64,000 nucleotides of DNA, from NCBI GenBank assembly GCA_035934405.1, contig DASYXW010000003.1, forward strand, positions 41,338 through 105,337, given 5' to 3'. The DNA comes from DASYXW01 sp035934405. GTDB lineage: Bacteria > Acidobacteriota > Terriglobia > UBA7540. The notes under the pieces were generated by a model that saw nothing but the letters and a program-made list of their open reading frames with translations, made no database searches and was not told the origin of the DNA. The position numbers and the translations under genes were made by a program. This document shows positions 19,434 through 28,269 of the stretch, piece after piece. The stretch's first letter is position 1; each line of letters opens with the position of its first letter.

Positions 19434-20951
19434 TCAGACGAGAGCGAGGCCTGCTCCGACAGCCTGTCTCTTCCGACCCTTGCCGTTCCTCTGGACCTCC
19501 GTTCTCAGCATCTCACCCAGGACACCTATGCCCGCTTCGATTTGCTCGTCGTTGAGCGCCGTGTAGCAGAGGCGGAAAGCGTTCGAGCGGGGTTCCTGGA
19601 AGTAGAAGTAGCGCGACGGCGCGAAGATCACCCCGCGGTCTTGCGCCTTCACCAGCAACTCGACGGCGTCGAGGCCCGCCGGCAGTTCCACCCAGACGGC
19701 CATGCCGCCCTCGGGGTCTGACCAACGGGCTTCGGGCGGAAAATACCGGCCCAGGGCGCCAAGCAGAACGCTCAGCTTGCGCTCGTAGACCTTGCGCGTG
19801 CGCCGGACGAGTTTGTCAAGCCAGCCGCGCCTCCCCAGTTCTTCGAGCACCGCCTGCCCGAGCAGATTGGTATGCAGGTCGGCGCGTTGCTTGGCCGAGC
19901 GCAGCCGCTCGATGACTCGCCGCGACGCCGCCACCCAGCCCACCCGCAGCCCGGGGAAACCCACCTTGGAAAAGCTGTTGAGATAGATCACCAGGCCCGA
20001 GTTATCGAGCGCCTTGAGCGGCGGTAGCTCGCGGCCGCGATAACGCAGGCCACCGTAAATGTCGTCCTCCGCGACGGGAGTCTGGTAGCGCGCGGCGAGC
20101 GCGAGCAATCGCTTCCGCGCTTCAAGCGGCATCGTGCGCCCGGTGGGATTCTGGAAGTTCGGGCTCGCCAGGATCAGTTTCACTTTGTTCTGGTCAAGGA
20201 CGGCCGCGAGATAGTCCAGGTCCATGCCCTCAGGCCCCACCGGCACGCCGACCATGCGCACGCCGGACGCCTCGAACACGTTCCATAGGCCGGGATACGT
20301 TGGATTCTCGCACGCCACCACGTCGCCGGTCCCGACGAGCGACCGCCGCAGCAAGTCGAGCGACTGCTGGCAACCGTTGGTAATCAGGATTTCGTCCGTC
20401 TCCACCGGAATCCCGTCGCGCCGCATGCGATTTTGCAAGTAGCGCTTGAGCGGCGGATAACCGTCGCTCGACCCGTATTCCAGCAGCTTCGAGCCCTCGC
20501 GCCGCAGAACCGCGTCGGTGGAGCGGCGCACGAAATCGACCGCGCTGGAGTCGCCCGAGCCGTGGGTGACGGCGAAGGAAATCACGCCGGGCTCGCAGGC
20601 GCTCGCCATGAGGCGTCCCAGCGAGTCGTCGCGCTGCTCGTGGGTGAAAAAACTGCTCCAGAAAAAGTCGCCGGCGCGGCCCGCCGCCGAGCGGGGCGCC
20701 TTGAGCGTGGTCGCGAGAGGAGAGATGAACGTCCCACGGCCCACCCTACCGGCGATGAGGCCCTCGGATTCGAGCTCCGCATAGGCGTTGCCGACCGTCG
20801 TGCGGTGGACGCCCAGCCGCTTCGCCAGCTCGCGGCTCGGCTCCAGGCGGTCTCCGGGCTTGAGCGCGCCCGAGGCGATGCGCTCGCGGATGCGGTCGCG
20901 GATCTGGAGGTAGAGCGGCTGGTGAAGGCTGGAATCGAGCGCGATAAGCAT
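19434..20951 (-). CDS. MocR/PdxR-type GntR regulator with aminotransferase domain
   Basis: 505 aa. N-terminal winged helix (about 10-75: QPLYLQIRDRIRERI then KPGDRLEPSRELAKRLGVHR) fused to a type I fold aminotransferase domain. The PLP lysine is in YLNSFSKVGFPGLRVG, with ENPTYPGL and SPNFQNPTGRT as further cofactor and substrate motifs. Start ATG 20951 has AGGAGG 10 bp upstream. MocR proteins are regulators; the PdxR branch senses PLP and controls pdxST. Being 209 bp upstream of pdxS on the same strand supports a PdxR role, although PdxR genes are usually divergent from pdxST. Confidence 0.88.
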   Translation of the reverse strand: MLIALDSSLHQPLYLQIRDRIRERIASGALKPGDRLEPSRELAKRLGVHRTTVGNAYAELESEGLIAGRVGRGTFISPLATTLKAPRSAAGRAGDFFWSSFFTHEQRDDSLGRLMASACEPGVISFAVTHGSGDSSAVDFVRRSTDAVLRREGSKLLEYGSSDGYPPLKRYLQNRMRRDGIPVETDEILITNGCQQSLDLLRRSLVGTGDVVACENPTYPGLWNVFEASGVRMVGVPVGPEGMDLDYLAAVLDQNKVKLILASPNFQNPTGRTMPLEARKRLLALAARYQTPVAEDDIYGGLRYRGRELPPLKALDNSGLVIYLNSFSKVGFPGLRVGWVAASRRVIERLRSAKQRADLHTNLLGQAVLEELGRRGWLDKLVRRTRKVYERKLSVLLGALGRYFPPEARWSDPEGGMAVWVELPAGLDAVELLVKAQDRGVIFAPSRYFYFQEPRSNAFRLCYTALNDEQIEAGIGVLGEMLRTEVQRNGKGRKRQAVGAGLALV

Positions 20952-21215
20952 GGCTGACAAGCCTCCTGGTCTGGCCTAACCGTCCAATCTAACAAAACTC
21001 ATGCCGGCTGTAAAGAGCCAAGTAGGCCAATCGGGCAGCAGGCCACTTCAGGTTACAGGGGCTAGGTGTGAGGGATCAGGGGAGGGACGCCCGAGACACG
21101 TCGGGCATGACATGGCCACCCGGACCACGTCGCCACGGCAGAGGGCCGCCGGCGGCGGAGGGACCGGTGACACGATGACGGCGGTGAGGACACCGCCACT
21201 ACAGCCGGCGACCGG
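20952..21215. other. Intergenic region with a short hairpin
   Basis: 264 bp between the regulator and the next minus-strand gene. Contains GCCCGA/TCGGGC arms at about 21089-21106 (6-bp stem) and a direct-repeat-like CAGGTTACAGGGG. No T-run follows, so it is not a convincing intrinsic terminator. Nothing else seen. Confidence 0.3.
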
Positions 21216-21587
21216 CTAGTTCTGGCCGCCGAAGAGCGTGACTTGTTTCTGCGTCAGGACCGGGCCGCCGGCAGCAATAATCGCCGTGACCGCGTCGTGG
21301 ATAATCCGCAGGTTTAGGTTGCCACCGCTGATGTTCGTCGCCCCGGCGACGAGGATGCCGCCATTGGTGACGGCTTCCCAGCTTGCTTGCGTGGCGTTGG
21401 CGTAGACCACCCTCACCGTGGCGGTCGCTGACGAGCCGCTCGCCGTTTCCGGTGAGCCGTTCGCGCTTTCCTCTCGGTCCGCCTGGGGGACGGCCATGCC
21501 CGCCGCCGAGCCCGCCCGCAATGGCCGGCCCGTGAGAAAAACTCCTGCTCCTGCCAGAAGACTTCCGATCAGGCTTCGTCTTTTCAT
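21216..21587 (-). CDS. Exported small protein, function unknown
   Basis: 123 aa. N-terminus MKRRSLIGSLLAGAGVFLTG resembles a Tat or Sec signal peptide (twin Arg, hydrophobic run, cleavage expected after a PLRA-like site), followed by an Ala/Ser-rich linker and a C-terminal VRVVYANATQASWEAV... domain of about 70 residues. No known family recognised. Its ATG overlaps the stop of the previous gene (TGATG), so it is translated together with it. The three-gene run 21216-24226 has somewhat lower GC than its flanks. Confidence 0.6.
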   Translation of the reverse strand: MKRRSLIGSLLAGAGVFLTGRPLRAGSAAGMAVPQADREESANGSPETASGSSATATVRVVYANATQASWEAVTNGGILVAGATNISGGNLNLRIIHDAVTAIIAAGGPVLTQKQVTLFGGQN

Positions 21588-21853
21588 CAGTACACCCCCA
21601 TAATGACCAGGATGTTGGAAACAGGAATGGTGAGTCCGGCTTGCGCCAGAGCGGCCGCAGCGACGCTAGCCTTGAAGGCGCAAGTATTCGCTCCTACTGA
21701 CTGGGTCGTATCATACGAGAAACATCCTATTACTGTAGAGGACTGGCTCACCCCATCGCTGACAGCACCATTCCACGCCACGTCGTAACTGGTGGAAGAG
21801 CTACCTGGCATTATCGTAACGGGGAAAGCGAAGGCATTGGCACTATTCGTCAT
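21587..21853 (-). CDS. Small beta-rich protein, function unknown
   Basis: 88 aa from ATG 21853, which has ACGGAGGT 8 bp upstream; the 10 residues in front of it come from read-through and are excluded. Sequence is Ser/Thr/Ala-rich (FPVTIMPGSSSTSYDVAWNG) with two Cys that could form a disulfide. No signal peptide visible. It is translationally coupled to the exported protein downstream and lies 85 bp after the large secreted gene, so the three probably act together. The composition is like a small surface-structure or phage-fibre subunit, but no family is recognised. Confidence 0.55.
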   Translation of the reverse strand: MTNSANAFAFPVTIMPGSSSTSYDVAWNGAVSDGVSQSSTVIGCFSYDTTQSVGANTCAFKASVAAAALAQAGLTIPVSNILVIMGVY

Positions 21854-21938
21854 TTTTCTTACCTCCGTTGAGGGAGTCAAAGGGCCGCAATGGCAAATGG
21901 CTTTGTTAATCCAACTCCGTCGTGCGGCGAAGCCGACG

Positions 21939-24116
21939 TTATTGGACGCCGGTCAGCCTATACGACATGAAAATGTTGTTGTTTGGAACCGTCGATCCCC
22001 CGGTCGTAACGTGCAGAAAAACCTCATCTCCTTGGGACACCATCAGAGAATCAGTGGTGTCATTGCATTGCTCGTTTCCGACCGCAATCGTGCAGGACAG
22101 GGAACTATCGCTGCTAGGTGTGCAGTTAGTCATGCTAGATGGCGTACACTTGGCTACCGCGAAGGTGACCGCAATTGTATACGTGGCACTCACGCCAACG
22201 TAGAGGTCGGCAATCGTGGCCGTCGAGGCGATCATGGACGAGAGTTTGCTGGCCATGCCATTCACACCGCCGCCCAACCACGGAACATAAACGCTGTTCG
22301 TGCCAGAGCTGACGTTTGGCTGCCCGGCGGCCAAAACCTGGACACTCCCACCCGTCGGCAGATCGGCGGGAACAAGGGCCCGGAAAGCCGGAGTTGCCGG
22401 GCTTCCTAAAGCGGGGCCCGCATAGACAAAATTGGCGCTTTGGTTCGGCAGCGTCAGACTTGTGAAAGCGCGCAGGGTGCCAGCCTGAAGCGAACTGGAA
22501 TAGTTCGCCACGTACGTGCCGAGGCTGGTGACCCCGTTCAGATCATCTTTGACCACCTGGGTCCCCGTGGAACCCAGGACGTTCTTGACCATGATGGCGG
22601 TTCCGGTTGAGGTCAGGTGCACGATGGGTACGCTGGAGTCGCTAAACTGCGTCGGGCCGACCACGGAAGCGCTGGCGCCGTTCGTGACCTCGAAGTCGCT
22701 GTCCGTCCCGTGGCTGCCCATGGGCGTCTCCACGTGAACCTGGTTGAAAGCTGTGACCGCTGTGCTGCCTGTCACCAAAATTCCGGCCGGAATCGTCGCA
22801 TTAGAGCCGCTGGTCGTCCGGGCCGGCGTAAACGTTGAGTCGGAGACCACTCTGGTCGTGCCGCCAGTTGCGCCTGGCGCCCGGCCATCCAGAATCATGC
22901 CGTAGAAGATTATGGGGGAGGTATTGTCCGTTCCGGGACTGCCGTCCGTCTGGACGTGTGAGACAAAGCTATTCGGAGCGTGAGGTCCAATGTAAATCCA
23001 CGTCCCGCCCCCAGCGCCGCCAGCCGACGTGGCAACCGACCCGAAATTCCCGAGGAAGCCCACGAAATTGATGCCCGTGTTCTCCTGATTCGTCGGGTTC
23101 CAATAGGCCACGTTCGGGTTCGTTGAGGCGCCTATCGAGCCGGTGCTTACCAGCGTCAGGTTCTCAAGCACCGACCAGAACCCCGAACTTTGCCCGCTCC
23201 CCCCGATTACGGCCACCAGCGGATTACTGAGGTCGACCAGATTCGGCGCGTCATTCGTCTGGATGGTATTGATCGTGAAGCCGTTTGTCGAGCCGAGGGC
23301 GCAATCGTGCGCCGAGTCGACCGTACCGCCGCTGACGCAATTCATTCCTGACCCGGGGACTTGCAGCGTCTCGCTCCCGGAGAGTCCCCCCACTAATGTG
23401 GCAAACACGCGGTAGTCCTTAGCGGCGAACCCGGTCCCAGCCATTCCCGGCGACGCAGCCGTAATGGCGCAGTTACTTGACGCGTGGCACGTAGCGAAGG
23501 CGCAGTTCACTGTAACTGGCGTGCTCTCGGCGCTCAGCCCGGGAACATGAAGCGGCGTTCCCGGACCCGCGTAACTGTCGAGGTCGTTAACTTTCACAAT
23601 GCTTACGAAGTAGTTGCCGTCCGATAACGTCCCGCTGGCACCGACCGCGCAGCTAAGATTCGTGCCGGGGTACATCGGCTTGCCAAGCGGAGCTGGGAAG
23701 GTCGAACTGGCCGCGATGCCGGTGCCATTCGAGGAGACGCCAGTGCCGCCGGGCACCTTGCCTGATCCGACGATTCGCATGCCGGGGCCTATGATAATGG
23801 GCACATCCGTCAGCCAGCAGTTGGGGGTCGATGGGCTACAGGTAGTCTGGTCATTCCCAGCCCCTAAGCGCAGAACCCCGCTAAAGGTGCCGGGATTCCA
23901 GGGGAGTCCCCCAACTCCCCCCACCGGCGTCGTAATGTGTTCCGGGACATTCTCCGTGATTACGCCGCCCACCGCCGTTGCAGAAGTTTGCGTCAGGAAG
24001 CTGACGCAGCTTGCGATGGTCGGGAAGACGTTGCCGTCAACATTACAGCCGAACGGCACACCCGGCACCAGTGCGCCGGTGCTATCTGCGCTGAGTGTGT
24101 TGCCCTGCTTAGTCAC
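21939..24116 (-). CDS. Large secreted, fibre-like protein; signal peptide out of frame
   Basis: 725 aa open frame from GTG 24116. Gly/Ser/Thr/Asn-rich, predicted all-beta, with Cys pairs (CAFATCHASSNC, CTPSSMTNCTPSS), resembling beta-helix or tail-fibre proteins; no catalytic motif seen. Just upstream an ATG at 24226 starts MTKRIWKLGGG in another frame. If the G9 tract at 24194-24202 had 10 (or 7) G, that start would run in frame into AAVLLALAASLYVALVRIAP and then this protein, giving a textbook signal peptide. Either a slippage-prone (phase-variable) tract or a sequencing error splits the gene. The full gene would be 21939-24226. Confidence 0.7.
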   Translation of the reverse strand: MTKQGNTLSADSTGALVPGVPFGCNVDGNVFPTIASCVSFLTQTSATAVGGVITENVPEHITTPVGGVGGLPWNPGTFSGVLRLGAGNDQTTCSPSTPNCWLTDVPIIIGPGMRIVGSGKVPGGTGVSSNGTGIAASSTFPAPLGKPMYPGTNLSCAVGASGTLSDGNYFVSIVKVNDLDSYAGPGTPLHVPGLSAESTPVTVNCAFATCHASSNCAITAASPGMAGTGFAAKDYRVFATLVGGLSGSETLQVPGSGMNCVSGGTVDSAHDCALGSTNGFTINTIQTNDAPNLVDLSNPLVAVIGGSGQSSGFWSVLENLTLVSTGSIGASTNPNVAYWNPTNQENTGINFVGFLGNFGSVATSAGGAGGGTWIYIGPHAPNSFVSHVQTDGSPGTDNTSPIIFYGMILDGRAPGATGGTTRVVSDSTFTPARTTSGSNATIPAGILVTGSTAVTAFNQVHVETPMGSHGTDSDFEVTNGASASVVGPTQFSDSSVPIVHLTSTGTAIMVKNVLGSTGTQVVKDDLNGVTSLGTYVANYSSSLQAGTLRAFTSLTLPNQSANFVYAGPALGSPATPAFRALVPADLPTGGSVQVLAAGQPNVSSGTNSVYVPWLGGGVNGMASKLSSMIASTATIADLYVGVSATYTIAVTFAVAKCTPSSMTNCTPSSDSSLSCTIAVGNEQCNDTTDSLMVSQGDEVFLHVTTGGSTVPNNNIFMSYRLTGVQ

Positions 24117-24193
24117 CTGCTGAGTGACCTGCGCCGGAGCGATGCGTACAAGCGCTACGTAGAGGGAAGCTGCGAGAGCCAGGAGGACAGCGG

Positions 24194-24202
24194 CCCCCCC
24201 CC
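24194..24202 (-). repeat. G9 homopolymer in the signal-peptide coding region
   Basis: Nine consecutive C on the plus strand (G on the coding strand), immediately after codon 8 of the putative ATG start at 24226. The present length puts the signal peptide and the 725-aa body in different frames; one extra G would join them. Confidence 0.9.
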
Positions 24203-24340
24203 GAGTTTCCAGATTCGCTTCGTCATCTTGACCCCCGCCGCTCCTTAGCGACGGATTCGCAATGTGCCGCTATTCATATCAGACGCTCCCAGGGCTGTCA
24301 AGTCTCAAGGCGGCTAATATCGTTTCGTGTACAGCGGGCC

Positions 24341-24421
24341 GGCTGGCGCATGTCGAAGATGTGCGATTGCAGTGTTGCTCCGGAAGGTCATAGAATCGCA
24401 TGGCTGCGCCGTGCGCCAGCC
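24341..24421. repeat. Inverted repeat between divergent genes
   Basis: Perfect 10-bp arms GGCTGGCGCA (24341-24350) and TGCGCCAGCC (24412-24421) about 60 bp apart, in the 283-bp gap (24227-24509) between the secreted-protein gene and the M48 protease gene. The gap also has a GC-rich stretch at 24425-24475. No T-run, so not a clear terminator. Confidence 0.4.
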
Positions 24422-24509
24422 GCCGTACCCGCAGACACGGCCCGCCGCGGCGGGCGCCGCGTCTGCGCCACCCCGCTGACCACTTTCTGTTACACTCACC
24501 CTATACAAC

Positions 24510-25925
24510 TTGAGTCGCCAGTTTCGGGTGAATGCGTTGACTTGCGCCAAGACCACAATCGGTCGCCTGGTTTTCGACGGCATGCTCGCTTTGCTGCTGA
24601 TCATGCCAGTCGGGACGGCGTTCGGCGAGAATGCTATATTTCGAGCGCGGGCGGCGCAGCAGAAGCCGCCTGCCGGGAGCGCAGCGCCGTCGCGCGCCAC
24701 ACTGCCTGACTCATCGAGCCAGAACAAAGTCCAGGGCTACCACCTCTCGCCGGCGAAGTACGCCCAGGCAGTGGCCTATTCGCGCGCCGGGTACAGGCTC
24801 TACTTCATCAGCACGTTGTGGGGCTTCCTGGTTCTGCTGCTGGTCTTGCTCTGGCGGCTGGGACCGCGTTTGCGCGATTTGGCGATCGGTAACGGCGGCA
24901 GGCGGCGCTTTGTGCAAGCCCTTCTCTACACGCCCCCGCTTCTGCTGGCCGTCGCCGCGCTGATGCTGCCTGCGGACCTTTACGGCCACTGGCTGTCGCT
25001 GCATTACCAGCAGTCGGTGGAAGGCTGGCCCGCCTGGTCGTGGGATTGGACGAAGCAGCAACTTCTAGGTTGGATTCTTGGCGTGTTCCTGGTTTGGATT
25101 CTTTACGGCGTGCAGCGGCGCAGCCCGCGCCGATGGTGGTTCTATTTCTGGCTCATCTCCATTCCCATCGTCATCTTCCTGATGTTTATCGAGCCGGTGG
25201 TCATCGAGCCGCTGTTCTACAAATTTGAGCCGCTCCAGCCCAACGATCCGGCACTGGTGGCCGAAATCAGCAAGGTGGTCGCGCGCGCCGGACTCACGAT
25301 TCCCCCGAGCCGCATGTTCGAGATGAAGGCCAGCGAAAAAACCAACGAGTTGAATGCCTACGTCACCGGCATCGGCGCATCGAAGCGAGTGGTGGTGTGG
25401 GATACGACGATTGAGAAGATGACCGTGCCCGAAACCGTTTTCGTCTTCGGGCACGAAATGGGGCATTACGTCCTGGGGCACATCTGGAAGGGCATCGCAT
25501 TCATCGTCGGCGTGCTGTTCGTGTTCCTTTACATCGGCTTTCGCGGAATGGATTGGGCAGTGCGGCGCTGGGGCGAAGCCTGGCGGATCCGCGGCGTGGA
25601 CGACCTGGCTTCGCTGCCGCTGCTGCTCCTGTTCGTCTCGGTTCTGACGTTTGTCGCCACTCCCATCATTACGAGTTTTGTCCGGCATCAGGAGGAGCAG
25701 GCCGATACCTACGGCATGGAGGTCATCCACGGACTCATTCCCGATTCGCACCAAGTGGCCGCCCAGGCGTTTCAGATTCTCGGCGAGGTGGACCTGAGCG
25801 ACCCGCGTCCCAGTCCCTTCATCGAGTTCTGGCTCTATGACCATCCGCCGATTGAGAAACGCATTGAGTTCGCGCTGCACTACGACCCGTGGTCGAAGGG
25901 CGGGACGCCGAAGTTCGTGAAATAG
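24510..25925 (+). CDS. M48-family membrane zinc metalloprotease (CAAX/Ste24-like)
   Basis: 471 aa if the TTG at 24510 is used; the GTG at 24528 is also possible. The N-terminus has a hydrophobic, possibly cleaved or anchoring segment, then several membrane helices (about 95-115, 145-165, 185-250). The catalytic zinc motif is HEMGH in VFVFGHEMGHYVLGH, with a downstream Glu ligand in the HQEEQADTYG segment. Domain order (CAAX N-terminal 5TM domain, then peptidase M48) matches Ste24-like proteases, which cleave misfolded or modified membrane proteins. It is likely cotranscribed with the isochorismatase-like gene 70 bp downstream. Confidence 0.92.
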   Translation: MSRQFRVNALTCAKTTIGRLVFDGMLALLLIMPVGTAFGENAIFRARAAQQKPPAGSAAPSRATLPDSSSQNKVQGYHLSPAKYAQAVAYSRAGYRLYFISTLWGFLVLLLVLLWRLGPRLRDLAIGNGGRRRFVQALLYTPPLLLAVAALMLPADLYGHWLSLHYQQSVEGWPAWSWDWTKQQLLGWILGVFLVWILYGVQRRSPRRWWFYFWLISIPIVIFLMFIEPVVIEPLFYKFEPLQPNDPALVAEISKVVARAGLTIPPSRMFEMKASEKTNELNAYVTGIGASKRVVVWDTTIEKMTVPETVFVFGHEMGHYVLGHIWKGIAFIVGVLFVFLYIGFRGMDWAVRRWGEAWRIRGVDDLASLPLLLLFVSVLTFVATPIITSFVRHQEEQADTYGMEVIHGLIPDSHQVAAQAFQILGEVDLSDPRPSPFIEFWLYDHPPIEKRIEFALHYDPWSKGGTPKFVK

Positions 25926-25994
25926 GGGACAGGTTACAGGGGACAGCCCGCTGCGGTGGGTAACCTATTTCCTGTCACCCAAGAAGGAGTGCGA

Positions 25995-26570
25995 GTGTTT
26001 TCGGACCCGAATGGACGTGTCCGGCTGCTGGACCGCAAGACGGTGGCGCTGGTCTCGATCGACCTGCAATACAAATTGCTCTCGACGATTTTTGAGCCGG
26101 AGCGCGTGCTGCGGAACGCCAGGCTTTTGCTGCGGCTGGCCGAAGTCCTGAACGTGCCCAGCATCCTGACCACCCAGTACGCCAACGGCCTGGGGAGGAT
26201 TCAGCCTGAGATCTCGAACGCCGCGCCCGACATCATCCCGTTCGACAAGACCAGCTTCTCGTGCTTCGGTGAGCCGAAGTTCCTGGCGCATCTGCGGGAG
26301 CGCGCCCCTTACGCCACCACGCTGCTGCTGTGCGGCATCGAGAGCCACATCTGCGTGATGCAGACGGCGCTCGGCGCCATCGCGAACGGATACCTGGTGC
26401 ACGTGGCCGCGGATGCCGTCTCGTCGCGCACGCCGGCCAACTGGCAGGCGGGTCTGGAACGGATGGAACGCGCGGGCGCGATTGTGAGCTCGACGGAAAC
26501 GATGGTCTACGAACTGCTGGGTCGCGCCGGAACGCCGGAGTTCGAGGCCATGCTGCCGATGCTGAAGTAG
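25995..26570 (+). CDS. Isochorismatase-like cysteine hydrolase
   Basis: 191 aa from the GTG at 25995, chosen because AAGAAGGAG lies 6 bp upstream. The isochorismatase fold shows the catalytic triad: Asp in LVSIDLQYKL, Lys in FDKTSFSCF, and nucleophile Cys in CGIESHICVMQTA. Members hydrolyse amides or isochorismate; this subgroup (about 180-200 aa, often called 'hydrolase' or nicotinamidase-like) has no fixed substrate. The leader 25926-25985 contains GGGACAGGTTACAGGGGACAG-type short direct repeats. Confidence 0.88.
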   Translation: MFSDPNGRVRLLDRKTVALVSIDLQYKLLSTIFEPERVLRNARLLLRLAEVLNVPSILTTQYANGLGRIQPEISNAAPDIIPFDKTSFSCFGEPKFLAHLRERAPYATTLLLCGIESHICVMQTALGAIANGYLVHVAADAVSSRTPANWQAGLERMERAGAIVSSTETMVYELLGRAGTPEFEAMLPMLK

Positions 26571-26579
26571 GAGCGCGGG

Positions 26580-26852
26580 CTACTCATCTTCTGGTCTATA
26601 ACTCGTGATCGTGAGATGGTACGTGTCGTCCGATTTTCGTTTTTCGAACCTATAACCGGTGATGTCGACTTCTCCCCACTCCTGGCTAACAGCAAGCAGT
26701 ATTCTCGCTAGGTGAATGGCTTGGTCCTTGGTCAACTTGATGCCGATTGTCTTTAGGTCAGAGACGTTTTTACTTGTTCCTTCGACAGGGTAGATACGCT
26801 GGCATCGCACATTCGGGTCAATGGTAATGCTCTTGGATGACTGCCTCGACAT
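26580..26852 (-). CDS. Hypothetical protein, lower GC
   Basis: 90 aa. Start supported by AAGGAGGGAGT immediately before the ATG, one of the strongest Shine-Dalgarno sites in the window. Sequence contains DLKTIGIKLTKDQAIHLARI then EVDITGYRFEKRKSDDTYHLTITSYRPEDE, a helix followed by beta strands. No signal or membrane segment. Not recognised. GC is about 46-48%, well below its neighbours, suggesting recent acquisition. Its last bases are 9 bp from the end of the convergent isochorismatase-like gene. Confidence 0.6.
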   Translation of the reverse strand: MSRQSSKSITIDPNVRCQRIYPVEGTSKNVSDLKTIGIKLTKDQAIHLARILLAVSQEWGEVDITGYRFEKRKSDDTYHLTITSYRPEDE

Positions 26853-26891
26853 ACTCCCTCCTTTGGACTGATGTCTTAATATGTCCCTCAG

Positions 26892-27533
26892 CTACAACCC
26901 ACGCAGAAACGGATTCGATTCGCGCTCCTCGCCGATGGTCGTTGGCGGGCCATGACCCGGAAACACCGGGGTCGAATCCGGGAAGGGGAGCAGCGTGTTC
27001 TTGATGGAGCGCAGGATTTCATCGTAGGACCCACCCCACAAGTCAGTGCGGCCAATCGAGCCTTGAAAGAGCGTATCGCCGGCAAAGATGCGCTCGTGCT
27101 CGCCGGGCAAATACAGCGAGAGACTCCCGGGCGAGTGACCCGGCGTGTGCAAGGTTTCGAGCGAGAGGCCCCCCCAGCGGAGCACGTCGCCTTCCTTAAG
27201 GAACTGGTCCACCTCGACCATGCCCGGCGGCCGCACGCCAAGAAAGGCCGCCTGCATCGCGAGGTTCTGGTAGAGGGGCAGGTCCTCCTGGTGCATCAGG
27301 ACGGCTGCGCCGGTTGCGCGTTGCAGCTTCTCGATGCCGCCCACGTGGTCAATGTGGGCATGCGTGGCCACGATGTACTTCACATTCAGCTTGTGCCGCG
27401 CCAGAACCTGTCGCACTAGCTCGATGTCGTCGCCGGGGTCAATCACCACGGCTTCGCGCGTCGCCTCGTCGCCCACGATCGAGCAGTTGCACTGCAGCAT
27501 GCCGACCGGAATGACTTCGTGAATCATTGGCAT
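26892..27533 (-). CDS. MBL-fold metallo-hydrolase (glyoxalase II-like)
   Basis: 213 aa from ATG 27533 (MPMIHEVIPVGMLQCN); ATG 27527 is equally possible and the 70 residues further upstream read through repetitive intergenic DNA. Metal motifs are THAHIDHVGG (HxHxDH), the second-shell His in HTPGHSPGS, FAGDTLF, and a C-terminal PGHGPPTTIGEE. Size and the IGRTDLWGG segment match the YcbL/glyoxalase II-like hydrolases that cleave thioesters or similar bonds. It stands alone, divergent from the P-loop/ArsS pair. Confidence 0.9.
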   Translation of the reverse strand: MPMIHEVIPVGMLQCNCSIVGDEATREAVVIDPGDDIELVRQVLARHKLNVKYIVATHAHIDHVGGIEKLQRATGAAVLMHQEDLPLYQNLAMQAAFLGVRPPGMVEVDQFLKEGDVLRWGGLSLETLHTPGHSPGSLSLYLPGEHERIFAGDTLFQGSIGRTDLWGGSYDEILRSIKNTLLPFPDSTPVFPGHGPPTTIGEERESNPFLRGL

Positions 27534-27633
27534 TGGTGATTGTAGATTGGCGATGAGTGGTTGTCTATGAGAGGGCAAGTCGGCGCGTTGACGGAGACGC
27601 GCCCCCTTACCTATACTCAGCTTGAGTCGGCAC

Positions 27634-28269
27634 ATGAAAGCCATCGTTATCGGCGGGCACACGCGGAACATCGGCAAGACCTCGGTGATGACGGGGCTCA
27701 TCCGCGACCTCGCATCGCTCGGCTGGACGGCAGTGAAGATCACGCAGTACGGCCACGGTGTGTGCTCGCAAGACGGTCAGCCCTGTGACTGTGCGCCCAC
27801 CGAACATCCCTTCGTCTTGAGCGAGGAACACGACGCGGCGGGCCGGGGCGACACGTGCCGCTATCTCGCGGCCGGCGCCCGGCGGTCGCTCTGGCTGCGC
27901 GCGCGGCAGGGCCAGTTGGCCCAGGCCTTTCCATTGCTCCAGCAAGCCGTGGCCGGCGAGGAATGGGTCATCATCGAGAGCAACAGCGTGCTGGAGTTTC
28001 TGAAGCCGCTGCTCTACCTCGTCGTGCTCGATGGCTCGTCAAGCGACTTCAAATCGTCTGCACGCCGGTTCTTCGAGCTTGCGGACGCGCTCGTGCCGAT
28101 CGAATCGCGTGTCGATATGCGAGTGTGGCCGGGCCTGGACCCTGCGAGCCTCGGGAAACCGGTGTTTCCGGTTGGACCGCGACAGTACGCGAGTCCTGAG
28201 CTTTCCGGCTTCGTGCGACAACGCCTGGAGATAGGCGGGCCGGCCTCGATCCGGGCAGGCGGCCGATGA
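27634..28269 (+). CDS. P-loop NTPase (MobB/SIMIBI-like), coupled to ArsS
   Basis: 211 aa from ATG 27634 (TTG 27622 in frame). The Walker A loop GGHTRNIGKTSV sits right at the N-terminus, and a switch-like DLASLGWTAVKITQYGHG follows. A Cys-rich loop CSQDGQPCDCAPTEHPF comes next, then an RGDTCRYLAAGA region. The fold order resembles MobB-type GTPases that help insert molybdenum cofactor, but the Cys loop is unusual and may bind metal. The stop overlaps the ATG of the ArsS radical SAM gene (ATGA), so the two products are made together. I do not know this pairing from characterised systems. Confidence 0.75.
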   Translation: MKAIVIGGHTRNIGKTSVMTGLIRDLASLGWTAVKITQYGHGVCSQDGQPCDCAPTEHPFVLSEEHDAAGRGDTCRYLAAGARRSLWLRARQGQLAQAFPLLQQAVAGEEWVIIESNSVLEFLKPLLYLVVLDGSSSDFKSSARRFFELADALVPIESRVDMRVWPGLDPASLGKPVFPVGPRQYASPELSGFVRQRLEIGGPASIRAGGR

